From: a virus
Length of the DNA stretch: 36,761 bases
IMG/VR virus record: IMGVR_UViG_3300043353_000067
Location: 1 to 36,761 of that record
Direction: 5' to 3' (one strand)
Part shown: positions 13,864-22,062 of the stretch, piece by piece
How positions within the stretch are numbered: the first letter of the stretch is position 1
Layout: each line of letters begins with the position of its first letter
The notes under the pieces: model-generated
Databases searched by the model: none
What the model was told of the DNA's origin: nothing
What the model saw: the letters and a program-made list of their open reading frames with translations, nothing else
Made by a program: the position numbers and the translations under genes

Positions 13864-14124
13864 CTATTCGATCGGGCCGTTCGCCATACCCCAGACTCCG
13901 TATCCCTCGATGCAAATTAGATGCGTATCCCACCCAATACGGGAGTCACGAACGTACGGCGTCACGGTGACGTGTTCCGGCTCGACGCGGAAGGCGAAGG
14001 GTCCAAGGCTCTCACGAATGATCTCAACTAGGTGCTCGCGATCGCGCACCGGCTGGACGGTTGCCATGCTCTCGTCCAGGTGCCCGCGGTGTTCGCGGAC
14101 CAGCCGCTCTTCAGTTCGATCCAT
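13864..14124 (-). CDS. Leftward small protein between portal and scaffold genes
   Basis: 86 residues. After a charged N-terminus comes a strand-rich core, LVEIIRESLGPFAFRVEPEH, then VTVTPYVRDSRIGWDTHLIC and GYGVWGMANGPIE. The core looks like a genuine folded domain and recalls small phage proteins with an IGWDT...GYG..G..(D/N)GP end; the function is unknown. The start may be 14124 or 14067 (MATVQPVRD); neither has a clear Shine-Dalgarno. It ends two bases after the portal stop, facing it tail to tail. Confidence 0.65.
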   Translation of the reverse strand: MDRTEERLVREHRGHLDESMATVQPVRDREHLVEIIRESLGPFAFRVEPEHVTVTPYVRDSRIGWDTHLICIEGYGVWGMANGPIE

Positions 14125-14145
14125 AGCGAAATTCTAGAACGATTT

Positions 14146-15081
14146 ATGCCAGACGAAGTAATCCCAACCCTCGAGCAAGGGACGGAAACCGCCACGGTGA
14201 GTGAAGCCCCGAAAGACTTTCGGGAGTATGCCACTTGGCGGCGCACCGGTGAATTGCCCGAGGCGAAGGAACCAGAAACACCCGCGGCCGCGGGCGACAC
14301 CCCGCAGGCCAAAACTGAACCGGACTCGGAAACGGACGACACTCAGGACGCAGGGGAAAAAGACGACGATTCGCAGGACGACGCAACGCCCGCCGGCAAA
14401 GGTAAAGGCGGGTCGCGGCAACGCCGGATCGAACGGCTGACCAGGGAAAACGAGGAGTTGAAGCGGAAGATTGCCGGGCAACCGGCGCCGCCGCAGGATA
14501 AGCCCTCTGAACCCGCGAAGCCAGCCGCGACCGGCAAGCCGAAGCTCGAGGATTACCAAACCCTCGAGGCGTACCAGGAAGCCCTGACGGATTGGAAACT
14601 CGATGACCGCGAGCGCACCCGCAGAGAAGCGGACGCGCGAACGGCCGCCGAGGAAGCAGTCCGCACAGAGCAGGACGGGTGGGCCAAGAAAGAAAAGGCC
14701 GCCCGCAAGGCGCACGACGACTACGACGACCTGATCGACACGGTAGTGATCCCGGCCGGGCCGGGAGTCATGGCCGCACGTCAGGCGATGTTGGAAGACG
14801 AGCACGGCGCCGAGCTCCTGTACCACCTGGCGAAGAATCCGAAAGAACTGGAACGCATCGCCGGCCTGTCGCCGGCGAGCGCCGTTCTGGCGATCGGCAA
14901 ACTGTCCGCGAAGTTCGACACCCCTGCCACTGAAAACGGGAAACCCAGAATAACCGGCGCACCCAAACCGCCACCACCGGGTGGACGGCCTTCGAAGATC
15001 ACGAGCGACACGCCTGAAGAGGCGGCGAAGCGCGGTGACTTCCGGGCATACACGCGGTTGCGCACAGCGCAGCAGCGGTAA
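14146..15081 (+). CDS. Capsid scaffolding protein
   Basis: 311 residues from MPDEVIPTLEQG, similar in length to P22 gp8 (303). The N-terminal half is acidic, proline/alanine rich and disordered; a coiled coil follows (RRIERLTRENEELKRKI, about 90-110), then long charged helices and a proline-rich, basic C-terminus (PPPPGGRPSK, then FRAYTRLRTAQQR). In P22 a basic C-terminal helix-turn-helix binds coat protein, and the position directly before the coat gene fits. The start at 14146 lacks a Shine-Dalgarno; in-frame upstream codons to 14032 overlap the leftward gene and were not used. Confidence 0.85.
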   Translation: MPDEVIPTLEQGTETATVSEAPKDFREYATWRRTGELPEAKEPETPAAAGDTPQAKTEPDSETDDTQDAGEKDDDSQDDATPAGKGKGGSRQRRIERLTRENEELKRKIAGQPAPPQDKPSEPAKPAATGKPKLEDYQTLEAYQEALTDWKLDDRERTRREADARTAAEEAVRTEQDGWAKKEKAARKAHDDYDDLIDTVVIPAGPGVMAARQAMLEDEHGAELLYHLAKNPKELERIAGLSPASAVLAIGKLSAKFDTPATENGKPRITGAPKPPPPGGRPSKITSDTPEEAAKRGDFRAYTRLRTAQQR

Positions 15082-15108
15082 GGGACGCGCCACTGGAGCA
15101 AGCAGACA

Positions 15109-16323
15109 GTGGCAACTAACACACTCTTATCCGCACAGGTGATCACTAACGAACTCCTGATGCGGTTCAAAAACAACCTGGGCTTCAGCGGTGCGATTGC
15201 CCATACCTGGGACGACAAATTTGCCGTCGAAGGCGCCAAGGTCGGAGACACCGTCCGGCTGCGCGATGCGGTGCGGTTCGCCGTCGCCAAAGGCCGGGTG
15301 ATTACCCCGCAGGACGTCACCGAGACGGCCAAAACCCTAACCCTCAACACCCAGGCGAACGTGTCCTTCCAGTTCACGTCCGCCGAACTGACCCTCACGA
15401 TCGACGCCTTCCGCGACCGGTATCTCGAATCGGCGGCGGTCGCGCTCGCCAACGCGGTCGACGTGGACGGGCTCCTCATGGCGTGTACGTCGACTCCCAA
15501 CGCAATCGGGACTCCCGGCAGCCCGCTGACCATGCTTGATGCCGCATGGCAGGCCGGCGAAGTGCTGGACCTGAACTCGACGCCCATGGACGGCAGGCGC
15601 AGCATGGTGATCTCGCCGAAGGTGCAAACCCTGACGCTCAAAGCCGCGCAGGGGCTGTTCCAGTCGTCCACGCAGGTCAAAAACCAGTACGAGCGCGGCC
15701 GCATGGGCACGATGGGCGGCTTCGAGTGGGTGATGGACCAGAACACGCCGGTCCTTCAGGTTGGCCCGCTCGGCGGCGCTCCGCAGGTTGGCGCTGCCGC
15801 GCAATCCGGATCAACGCTCAATGTGACCGGCTTCACCGCCGCCGCGGGGCTACGGCTCAGAAAAGGCGATCTGTTTACGCTGCCGACCGTATTTGGGACC
15901 AATTCGGTCTCGGGCGCGGTTGGCTCCGATCTGCAAAAGTTCCTAGTGACGGCCGACACCTCGAGCCTGGCAGACGGCTCAGCGGCGATTCCGATCTATC
16001 CGCCGATCATCACCAGCGGCGCAACCAGGACAGTCAGCAACTCGCCGGCCGCGGGTGCTCCGCTGACGATCATCGGCACCGCAAACCAACTGACGGCGCA
16101 ATCGATTGCGTTCCACGAGAGCGCGTTCGTAATCGGTATGGCGCCTCTCGTGGTTCCGAAAGGGATTCACTTCGGCGCTTCCCAGCAGGATCCGGACACC
16201 GGCGTGGCGATCCGTATGTTGAGTGATTACGATATCACCAACGATTTATTCATTACCCGTTGCGACGTTTTATACGGCCACGCCGCGCAGCGCCCGGAAT
16301 GGGCCGTTCGATTGGAGAGCTAA
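15109..16323 (+). CDS. Major capsid protein, P22 coat family
   Basis: 404 residues (P22 gp5 has 430). The GTG start gives VATNTLLSAQVITNELLMRF. GDTVRLRDAVRFAVAKGRVI and VSFQFTSAELTLTIDAFRDR match the N-arm and beta-hinge layout of P22-like coats (HK97 fold). The C-terminal part carries the DTGVAIRMLSDYDITNDLFI block and RCDVLYGHAAQRPEWAVRLE, a typical ending. GGAG lies about a dozen bases upstream. It follows the scaffold gene by 27 bases. Confidence 0.92.
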   Translation: MATNTLLSAQVITNELLMRFKNNLGFSGAIAHTWDDKFAVEGAKVGDTVRLRDAVRFAVAKGRVITPQDVTETAKTLTLNTQANVSFQFTSAELTLTIDAFRDRYLESAAVALANAVDVDGLLMACTSTPNAIGTPGSPLTMLDAAWQAGEVLDLNSTPMDGRRSMVISPKVQTLTLKAAQGLFQSSTQVKNQYERGRMGTMGGFEWVMDQNTPVLQVGPLGGAPQVGAAAQSGSTLNVTGFTAAAGLRLRKGDLFTLPTVFGTNSVSGAVGSDLQKFLVTADTSSLADGSAAIPIYPPIITSGATRTVSNSPAAGAPLTIIGTANQLTAQSIAFHESAFVIGMAPLVVPKGIHFGASQQDPDTGVAIRMLSDYDITNDLFITRCDVLYGHAAQRPEWAVRLES

Positions 16324-16327
16324 AGCC

Positions 16328-16999
16328 ATGAACGACAAAGATAAGAACGACAAAAAGCGCGAGAGCGGAAAGGTGCCGGAAGAAGAAGGCCTGGAGCGAG
16401 GATTCGCCAACCGGCACGCCGAAACAACGCAGCCAGGCCAAGTCAGGCGGCAGGAAATACCGCCCGAAATCGAGGGCGAAGCCGAAGAGGTCGACCAAGA
16501 GGCCGACCGGCGGCGCAACGAAGGGGTACAGCGGGGGTTCGCCAACCGGCACGCGGAAGTAGCGGGTGCGGTCGCGGGCGAGCCGCTGGCGCCGGCGCCG
16601 TTTTCGAGGCCGCGCACTACGGCGGAACCCGAAGGCGGCTATGAGGCGGGATACCCGAAGGTCTACTTCTCGGTCTATGACCGTGTTCCGCCAATCGTCG
16701 TCAAGACTCCTGCCGAGGAAGGCGCGATCGATAAGGCCAACTTCATGACGATTCCGCCCGAAGAGGTCGATCCAGCATTGACCGACGCAAAGATGCGGGC
16801 GGAATGGCGGGTGGGAGATCGGGCCGCGGAACGCAACCTCGAGCAGACGGAAAGCCGCTCGGCATTTTCGCCAGTCGCGGGAGAGTCCGAGCGCCGGAAC
16901 CGTCCGCGAGACGAACGCGCAGAACATGCGGCGGACGCAAAACATGCGGCGGACGCAGAACATGCGGCGGCGCAGAAACCCGGAAGGACACGCTACTAG
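16328..16999 (+). CDS. Repeat-containing hydrophilic protein after the coat gene
   Basis: 223 residues from MNDKDKNDKKRESGK. The motif RGFANRHAE occurs twice, 45 residues apart, in an acidic and basic disordered context. A central folded patch (YPKVYFSVYDRVPPIVVKTP) is followed by helices and a C-terminal repeat EHAADAKHAADAEHAA. There is no membrane segment. I do not recognise a family; the position suggests a virion or assembly accessory protein. The in-frame extension to 16223 overlaps the coat gene and was rejected. Confidence 0.75.
   Translation: MNDKDKNDKKRESGKVPEEEGLERGFANRHAETTQPGQVRRQEIPPEIEGEAEEVDQEADRRRNEGVQRGFANRHAEVAGAVAGEPLAPAPFSRPRTTAEPEGGYEAGYPKVYFSVYDRVPPIVVKTPAEEGAIDKANFMTIPPEEVDPALTDAKMRAEWRVGDRAAERNLEQTESRSAFSPVAGESERRNRPRDERAEHAADAKHAADAEHAAAQKPGRTRY
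16397..16558. repeat. 27-bp direct repeat within the gene after the coat gene
   Basis: Copies at 16397-16423 and 16532-16558 agree at nearly all positions (core TTCGCCAACCGGCACGC) and lie 135 bp apart. They encode RGFANRHAE twice, and even wobble bases are mostly retained, so the duplication is recent or the DNA is constrained. Confidence 0.8.
16923..16970. repeat. 18-bp tandem repeat, 2.7 copies
   Basis: AACATGCGGCGGACGCAA, then the same with a final G in place of A, then the first 12 bases again. It encodes alternating EHAADA/KHAADA units at the C-terminus of the protein. Being in frame, copy-number change would only alter tail length. Confidence 0.85.
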
Positions 17000-17446
17000 A
17001 TGGCTCAACGCGGCAAGGCAGGACGGCCGGAATGGCCGCAACTCTGGGCTAACGTCAACTCGCCGCCTATGCTCATTCATCAACCCGACCAGGCCCAGCA
17101 ACTCGGCTCGGCCTGGCGGAAGGTCGATCTGACGCCGCTCCTGGCGCAGCCCGAACCGCCTCTGCCCGAAGTTCCGCCGGTGTCGATCAACCCCACGAGC
17201 GCCGACCTTCCGGCGTCTCCCACCAGTGCCAGCTTTACCGTCACCGTCACCGGACCAGGCACGAGCGGAACCTGGACCGCCGAACAGGACGCCGGCGCGG
17301 ACTGGCTCGCTATCCAATCCCCGCTCACCCCGCAATCGGCAGACGGCACGGTGGAATACAGCGCCGGCCTCAACCCCGGAGCGGAGAGGTCAGCCAATAT
17401 TTACGTCAACGGCAAGACCTTCACGGTCACGCAAGCAGGCGTATGA
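17000..17446 (+). CDS. Virion-operon protein with a BACON-type Ig-like domain
   Basis: 148 residues. The N-terminal third is RPEWPQLWANVNSPPMLIH and KVDLTPLL, probably the virion-attached part. After a proline linker comes a beta-sandwich with the BACON layout: VSINPTSADLPASPTSASFT, then TWTAEQDAGADWLAIQSP, then GTVEYSAGLNPGAERSANIY, ending KTFTVTQAG. BACON domains are usually carbohydrate- or mucin-associated repeats in bacterial surface proteins. Here it would plausibly decorate the capsid. The gene starts directly after the TAG of its neighbour and overlaps the next gene by ATGA. Confidence 0.82.
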   Translation: MAQRGKAGRPEWPQLWANVNSPPMLIHQPDQAQQLGSAWRKVDLTPLLAQPEPPLPEVPPVSINPTSADLPASPTSASFTVTVTGPGTSGTWTAEQDAGADWLAIQSPLTPQSADGTVEYSAGLNPGAERSANIYVNGKTFTVTQAGV

Positions 17447-17745
17447 AGCCCTCGGAAGACTACCCGCGGATGATGTTTCACCGCACCAAAGAAGCGGTGA
17501 CTGTGTTGTCCCGGGAGGAAGAAGACGGGCTGGGGCCGGACTGGTCGCGGGTCATCTGGCAGGCGCAGCTATTCGCCGCGCCAGAACCTGCGCCCGAACC
17601 CGAACCGGAACCGGAACCGCAATCGGAAGGCTACACCGAATCGGAACCGGAAAAGGAGACTGCGCCGGCCGCCAACCCAACCCGGCCGGCGCGGGCTCCA
17701 ATGAAGCGACCGGCCGCCCACAGCAAGAGAAAAAGGACGGCGTAA
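17443..17745 (+). CDS. Small protein with PE-repeat tail
   Basis: 100 residues. The folded-looking N-terminus EDYPRMMFHRTKEAVTVLSR and DGLGPDWSRVIW resembles short phage proteins with a YPR(M/W)(L/M)(Y/F)HR start near head genes. The rest is a disordered PEPEPEPEP run and a basic end (KRPAAHSKRKRTA). The function is unknown. Translation is probably coupled to the BACON gene through the ATGA overlap. Confidence 0.75.
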   Translation: MKPSEDYPRMMFHRTKEAVTVLSREEEDGLGPDWSRVIWQAQLFAAPEPAPEPEPEPEPQSEGYTESEPEKETAPAANPTRPARAPMKRPAAHSKRKRTA

Positions 17746-17870
17746 GGGGTTCGCGATCAAACACAACCGGGGTGTAGCTGCGGAGATGCGGCCGGAATGG
17801 CGGCAGTGCCGCCGCTTCGCCCGCACTTAGGCAAGGAATCGAGACTTTTGAGACATAGGAGATCAACGAG
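17746..17870. other. Short spacer with a palindrome in the late operon
   Basis: This is among the larger gene-free gaps of the late operon. It holds the dyad GGCGGCA-G-TGCCGCC (17799-17813) without a T-tract, so it is an mRNA hairpin rather than a clear terminator. A 14-codon reading from the ATG at 17786 (RPEW start) recalls the RPEW of the gene at 17000 and might be a remnant; this is weak. Confidence 0.4.
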
Positions 17871-18185
17871 ATGCCATATACACAGCCTAAGGCAGGTACG
17901 GTTTTGCCCGCCAAAGAAAACGCGAACCCGAAGATCGAGAATCCCGGCCCGGTGCATGGCACGGGCAACGCCCTCGACGAATGGAACCAAGCAGTCGCGC
18001 AGGATACTGCGTACAAGGGCAACCTGACCCTGAAAGAGAATTTCGACAACGCCAGCAAAGACTCTCCGGAATACGCCCAGCAATTAGGGGCTGAGAAGTC
18101 CTGGGCCGTCCTGGTGAGAAACGCCGAAGCCGGCGGCATCTACTTTGACCAGCAGAAACTCGGGCCGCCGGTGAGCACGCTCTAA
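17871..18185 (+). CDS. Small late protein of unknown function
   Basis: 104 residues from MPYTQPKAGTVLPAKENANP. It is hydrophilic, with an unstructured N-terminus and a helical middle (NALDEWNQAVAQDTAYKGNL), ending in AEAGGIYFDQQKLGPPVSTL. TAGGAG upstream of the ATG supports the start. It sits between head genes and the first adaptor gene. No family is recognised; a head-completion or minor virion role is only positional inference. Confidence 0.72.
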   Translation: MPYTQPKAGTVLPAKENANPKIENPGPVHGTGNALDEWNQAVAQDTAYKGNLTLKENFDNASKDSPEYAQQLGAEKSWAVLVRNAEAGGIYFDQQKLGPPVSTL

Positions 18186-18201
18186 CGGAGGGGTTGCCGC
18201 G

Positions 18202-19266
18202 ATGCCAACCGCAAGCGAACTGATCCACTCGTCTATGCGCCTGATCGGCGCGATCGCCGCCGGCGAAACGCTCGAGACGGCCGAACTCAGTGACGCACTG
18301 GTGACCCTCAACCAGATGCTCGCCTCGTGGTCAACGGAGCGGGTCACCGTCTACGAGATACGGCGCGATCAGTTCACCCTGACCGGGGCGCAGTCCTACG
18401 CGATGGGGCCGGCCGGCGTCTTCGTCGCGCCGCGGCCCGCTCAGATCATTGCCGCGCGCGCCTCGAGCGGCAACTTCGGCCGCGGGCTCGCGATCGTCGA
18501 CGTGAACCGCTGGAGCGAGATCCTCGAGCGCGGCGGCGCGGTCAACCTGCCAATGAAGGCGTTCGTCGATTACGCCAGTCCCTTGGCGACCGTCCATTTG
18601 TGGCCCGTGCCGGCCGCAGGTACGACGATCGAACTCTACACGCTTCAGGAGTACACCACGTTTCCCGATGGCGTGGCGGCGCCCAACGGGCCGCCGCCGC
18701 CCGTCCATAACTTCGCGCCGCAGCGGATGACCTACACCCTGCCGGGCGGATCCGGATCGTTCACGGTGGGCCCGGGCGGCCAGTTGGCGATGCCTCGCCC
18801 GGCCAGGTGCGATGCGATCGCGGCCGCCAGCGCAACCTACCGCAGGCCGGTGGAGATCGTCTCCGCACTCGAATGGTCTACGATACTCGAGCCTTCCGGG
18901 GCGCCGATCACCGTGCCGATGGAAATGTACATCCAGTACAGCTTTCCCGCGGTTACGCTCAATCTGTGGCCCGTGGCGGCCACTGGCACGCTCGAGGTTC
19001 ACTCGCTCGCGGCTCTGGCGGCCTTCGCAGCCCTCGGCGACACGATCAGCCTGCCGCCGGGCTACGAGGCCGCCATCCGCTACAACCTGGCGGTTGCGCT
19101 CCTGCCGGAATACCCGCGTTCTGAGGTGGACCCGACTCTGCTGCCGCAGGCGCAGAACTTCAAGGCGGCTCTGGTGCAGTTGAACACGGCCACGCAGCGG
19201 CTCGGCGGATTGCCGCCGGCAGAAACCGCGGGCAGCGCGGAGACGCAGACAGTCCAGACCAGATGA
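18202..19266 (+). CDS. gp4-like tail adaptor with an internal domain duplication
   Basis: 354 residues, twice the length of P22 gp4 (166). The N-terminal helices (ASELIHSSMRLIGAIAAGET, then DALVTLNQMLASW) and the C-terminal PPGYEAAIRYNLAVALLPEY segment are the usual ends of a gp4/HK97-gp6-type adaptor. Between them the beta domain appears twice: about 62-148 (AMGPAGVF...VHLWPVPAAGTTIELYTL) and about 184-268 (TVGPGGQL...LNLWPVAATGTLEVHSL). It should form a ring under the portal. GGAGG nine bases before the ATG fixes the start. A second, single-domain relative is at 21274. Confidence 0.85.
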   Translation: MPTASELIHSSMRLIGAIAAGETLETAELSDALVTLNQMLASWSTERVTVYEIRRDQFTLTGAQSYAMGPAGVFVAPRPAQIIAARASSGNFGRGLAIVDVNRWSEILERGGAVNLPMKAFVDYASPLATVHLWPVPAAGTTIELYTLQEYTTFPDGVAAPNGPPPPVHNFAPQRMTYTLPGGSGSFTVGPGGQLAMPRPARCDAIAAASATYRRPVEIVSALEWSTILEPSGAPITVPMEMYIQYSFPAVTLNLWPVAATGTLEVHSLAALAAFAALGDTISLPPGYEAAIRYNLAVALLPEYPRSEVDPTLLPQAQNFKAALVQLNTATQRLGGLPPAETAGSAETQTVQTR

Positions 19267-19322
19267 ACCCTACTCGGCGTAGCCTCTTGGTCGCGCCTGC
19301 GCTGGCCTTAGGGAGTAAACCC

Positions 19323-21263
19323 ATGACACCGACTTTCGGAAAAGCACGTTTCGGACCCTCTGTAAGTGGCATAGCGCCGTTCTCGACCGGAGTGCCGCCG
19401 GCAATGTATCCGGGCGCCATTGCCACCAACCAGCAACTCGCAGTCGCCGTAGACCGGCTCCAAACGAGACTGGCGGTCCCTTTGGCCGCGTCAGACACGC
19501 TAATGATCGTCCAGGATGGCGCCGGCATCGTCCCTTCCTGCCTGCTCACGATCGACAACGAGATTGTGCAGGTAGTGTCCGGGGCCGGCAATTCATGGAC
19601 GATCACCCGCGGATTCGACGGAACCGTTGCGGCCCTTCACCTCGGCAGTTCCCTGGTTGCGGGATTCATTGATGCCTGGCACCATAACGCGCTAGTCGCC
19701 GAGGTCCAGGCGATGCAGATCCGGCTCGGGCCGAACCTCTCGCGCGTGAACACCTCCCCGGTCGTTCCGGCGGCGCCGTTCAATTTTTCGGCGCAGGCGC
19801 CGGGCGGATCGCTCGTGGTGGGCACCAACCTGATTACGCTATCGCCGGTCCCTGAAGGCGTCAACGGGACCGACACATTCCACTATCTGTACATTTCGGG
19901 CGGAACGGGCGCCGCCGAGGTTGTGCCGATCACCGGCGGCACGGCGGTTGCCGGCGCCGCTTCGGGCACCATCTTTGTGACGTGCGCCAACGCGCACTCG
20001 GGCGCCTGGACGATCCGTAGCGCCACCGCGGGCATCCAGGAAGCCATCAGTTCGATTGGACCGACCCACGCAGCCTATGCCGGCGACGGCGCGACCACGG
20101 GCGGCGGGACCGTGTATATCGCTCCCGGCACTTATACGCTGTTCGGCACCGTCTACGTGCCGAGCAACGTGGAATTGTTCGGAATTCTCAGCAGCACGAT
20201 CCTGGTTCCCGGCACGCCGGGCATGAACATGGTGCAGACCGTCCCGCGATCGCTTTATAACCGCGTCCATGACATGACATTCAATCTTCAGGGAATCAGC
20301 AGCAATGCTCTGGTCTTGATGTCATCGCAGCTTGGACGATATTGGAACCTGCAATTCCAGGGCGGAAACGGAGTAGTTGGAATCGACCTGTACATGACCG
20401 TCTCCGGATCTGCCGACACAACCTACAACTGCATCCTAAACGACTTCAACAACATTCATTTCGAGATCGGCACTCTCACGCCGCTTGTCCTGATGGGGGC
20501 AATGGGGCCATCCGGAGCAGTCACCGAGAACACGTTCCGCAACATCTGGGTAGCGGGAGGTGGAGCCACCCATTCGTTGATCACCGTCGACAAGATGGCC
20601 GATTCGAACTATTGGTACAACATCAATTTCCTGTCCGGAACGGCCCTTCTGGGATTCGATATCGGTCCTACGTCAAACCCTGGTGATGCGGGCGGGCAGT
20701 ATATCGATTACGTGGTTGCGACGGGAGCGAACCCCGGAAGCACAATCATCAATGTCGGCCCGGGGCAGAACAATGTCTGCGTGAATACCATCATCAACCT
20801 TGGGTGGGGCACCGAATTTTTCGCCAGTGCCACGGCTCGGAATGTGGTCATAAAGAATTCGCGGTATCCGGCTGACGGTTACAGCATTTGGGCAACCGGC
20901 GGGCTCCACCTCGGAGAAACCCAGAACCCGACCTTTCTCGCCACTCCCAGTTTTGGTGCGTCACTTACCAACGGGCTGAATTCCAACATCGCAATCGGGC
21001 AAACGACGTTTCTGTACGTGCAGGGGCCAACCGCCGCTTTTTCGTTAGGCGGATTCGCGGGAGGGGTCGATGGCCGAACACTGCAGGTGTTTTGCAGCAT
21101 GCCGCAGGCCATGACGATCGTAAACGAGGACGCAACCTCGATTGCCGCAAATCGAATCGCCACCTTGACAGGGGTGAATGTAACACTGCGCGCGGGGATC
21201 TCGTTCGCCACGTTCATTTACGCAGCCCCAATTAGCCGCTGGCTACTGGTGTCCACGAACTGA
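19323..21263 (+). CDS. Tailspike with pectate-lyase-like beta-helix
   Basis: 646 residues from MTPTFGKARFGPS. GGGAG seven bases upstream favours this ATG over 19263, which overlaps the previous TGA. The N-terminal part (DTLMIVQDGAGIVPSCLLTI, then SWTITRGFDGT and an AALHLGS segment) looks like a virion-binding head. From about residue 250 the repeated rungs (GGGTVYIAPGTYTLFGTVYV, HDMTFNLQGISSNALVLMSS) form a right-handed beta-helix, then a C-terminal beta-rich trimerisation end. This matches a receptor-binding and probably polysaccharide-degrading spike; no catalytic acids can be assigned safely. The length is near the P22 tailspike (667). Confidence 0.83.
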   Translation: MTPTFGKARFGPSVSGIAPFSTGVPPAMYPGAIATNQQLAVAVDRLQTRLAVPLAASDTLMIVQDGAGIVPSCLLTIDNEIVQVVSGAGNSWTITRGFDGTVAALHLGSSLVAGFIDAWHHNALVAEVQAMQIRLGPNLSRVNTSPVVPAAPFNFSAQAPGGSLVVGTNLITLSPVPEGVNGTDTFHYLYISGGTGAAEVVPITGGTAVAGAASGTIFVTCANAHSGAWTIRSATAGIQEAISSIGPTHAAYAGDGATTGGGTVYIAPGTYTLFGTVYVPSNVELFGILSSTILVPGTPGMNMVQTVPRSLYNRVHDMTFNLQGISSNALVLMSSQLGRYWNLQFQGGNGVVGIDLYMTVSGSADTTYNCILNDFNNIHFEIGTLTPLVLMGAMGPSGAVTENTFRNIWVAGGGATHSLITVDKMADSNYWYNINFLSGTALLGFDIGPTSNPGDAGGQYIDYVVATGANPGSTIINVGPGQNNVCVNTIINLGWGTEFFASATARNVVIKNSRYPADGYSIWATGGLHLGETQNPTFLATPSFGASLTNGLNSNIAIGQTTFLYVQGPTAAFSLGGFAGGVDGRTLQVFCSMPQAMTIVNEDATSIAANRIATLTGVNVTLRAGISFATFIYAAPISRWLLVSTN

Positions 21264-21273
21264 GTTTGATCCT

Positions 21274-22062
21274 ATGGCGCTCTTCAATACCGCTCAATTT
21301 AACAGCGCACTGTTCGGCGGGCCGGGCGGCCTTCCGCCAGGCGTGGCGCCGATACAGGTAGGGCAGGGATTGCTTTATCCCGCACTGCGCAAGGCCGGCG
21401 TGACTCTGGGACCGCAGCGCACGCCGTCGCCTGCGCAGTTCCAGGACGCGATCGACGAACTGAACCGCTTGCTCGGTTCGCTCAACTGCGATCGGCTCTG
21501 GATTTACGGGCAGGACATTCTGCCTCTGCCGATGAGCGGAAAGAAAATCTACACCATCGGCATCGACCCGAGCGGCAACCTGCCGCCGGCCGATTTCCCG
21601 GTCCAGGTTCCCAAGGGGATTACCGGGGCGGTCTACGTCGATGCTGCGCAGCGTTACCCGGTGGCCATCCTCACTCCGCAGGTGTGGGCGGCGATCCCGG
21701 CGCAAGACCTCGCAGGCGCGATGCCGGCGGGTATTTATTTCGATCGCGGATATCCGATTGCGAATCTTTACGTCTACGGCCAGCCAGCCGCGGGCGAACT
21801 CGAGTTGTACGTCTGGCATCTGATACCCAGCGTGGCGACTCTCGCGGACGTAGTCGTAGTGCCGCCCGGTTACGAGGACGCCATCGTGCTGAGTTTGGCG
21901 TGCCGCCTGGCGCCCCATTTTCAGCTTCAAGTGAATCCCGAGGTGCGCCAGCAGGCGCGGGATTCGATGATGCGTCTGAATTCGATCAACGCGCCCCAGC
22001 CGGTTGCGTCCGTGGGTTTCGGCTGTTGTGGCGGCGGTTACAACATTTATAGCGACCAATGA
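21274..22062 (+). CDS. Second gp4-like tail adaptor protein
   Basis: 262 residues. After an N-terminal leader with FNTAQFNSALFGGPGG (possibly a peptide inserted into a partner protein), the helices FQDAIDELNRLLGSLNCDRL and the beta domain (YVDAAQRYPVAILTPQVWAA, then NLYVYGQPAAGELELYVWHL) plus VVVPPGYEDAIVLSLACRLA match the adaptor family. It ends with a CCGGGY tail. It lies between the tailspike and the gp10-like gene, so the virion seems to use two different rings of this fold. No Shine-Dalgarno is evident. Confidence 0.82.
   Translation: MALFNTAQFNSALFGGPGGLPPGVAPIQVGQGLLYPALRKAGVTLGPQRTPSPAQFQDAIDELNRLLGSLNCDRLWIYGQDILPLPMSGKKIYTIGIDPSGNLPPADFPVQVPKGITGAVYVDAAQRYPVAILTPQVWAAIPAQDLAGAMPAGIYFDRGYPIANLYVYGQPAAGELELYVWHLIPSVATLADVVVVPPGYEDAIVLSLACRLAPHFQLQVNPEVRQQARDSMMRLNSINAPQPVASVGFGCCGGGYNIYSDQ

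Noticed and set aside
14134-15093. 319-codon minus-strand frame opposite the scaffold gene
   Set aside because: The product is rich in arginine, phenylalanine and cysteine without structure, a shadow of the scaffold's proline/alanine codons.
16223-16327. N-terminal extension of the gene at 16328
   Set aside because: It would overlap the coat gene by about 100 bases; the ATG just after the coat stop is sufficient.
17799-17813. GGCGGCA-G-TGCCGCC as a terminator in the late operon
   Set aside because: No T-tract follows, and downstream genes continue in the same direction.
19263-19322. Tailspike start at 19263 with a twin-arginine-like TRRSLLVAPALALG leader
   Set aside because: A spike protein has no need of export, and GGGAG precedes the ATG at 19323. 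The leader-like sequence is probably chance, though stop/start coupling at 19263 cannot be excluded.
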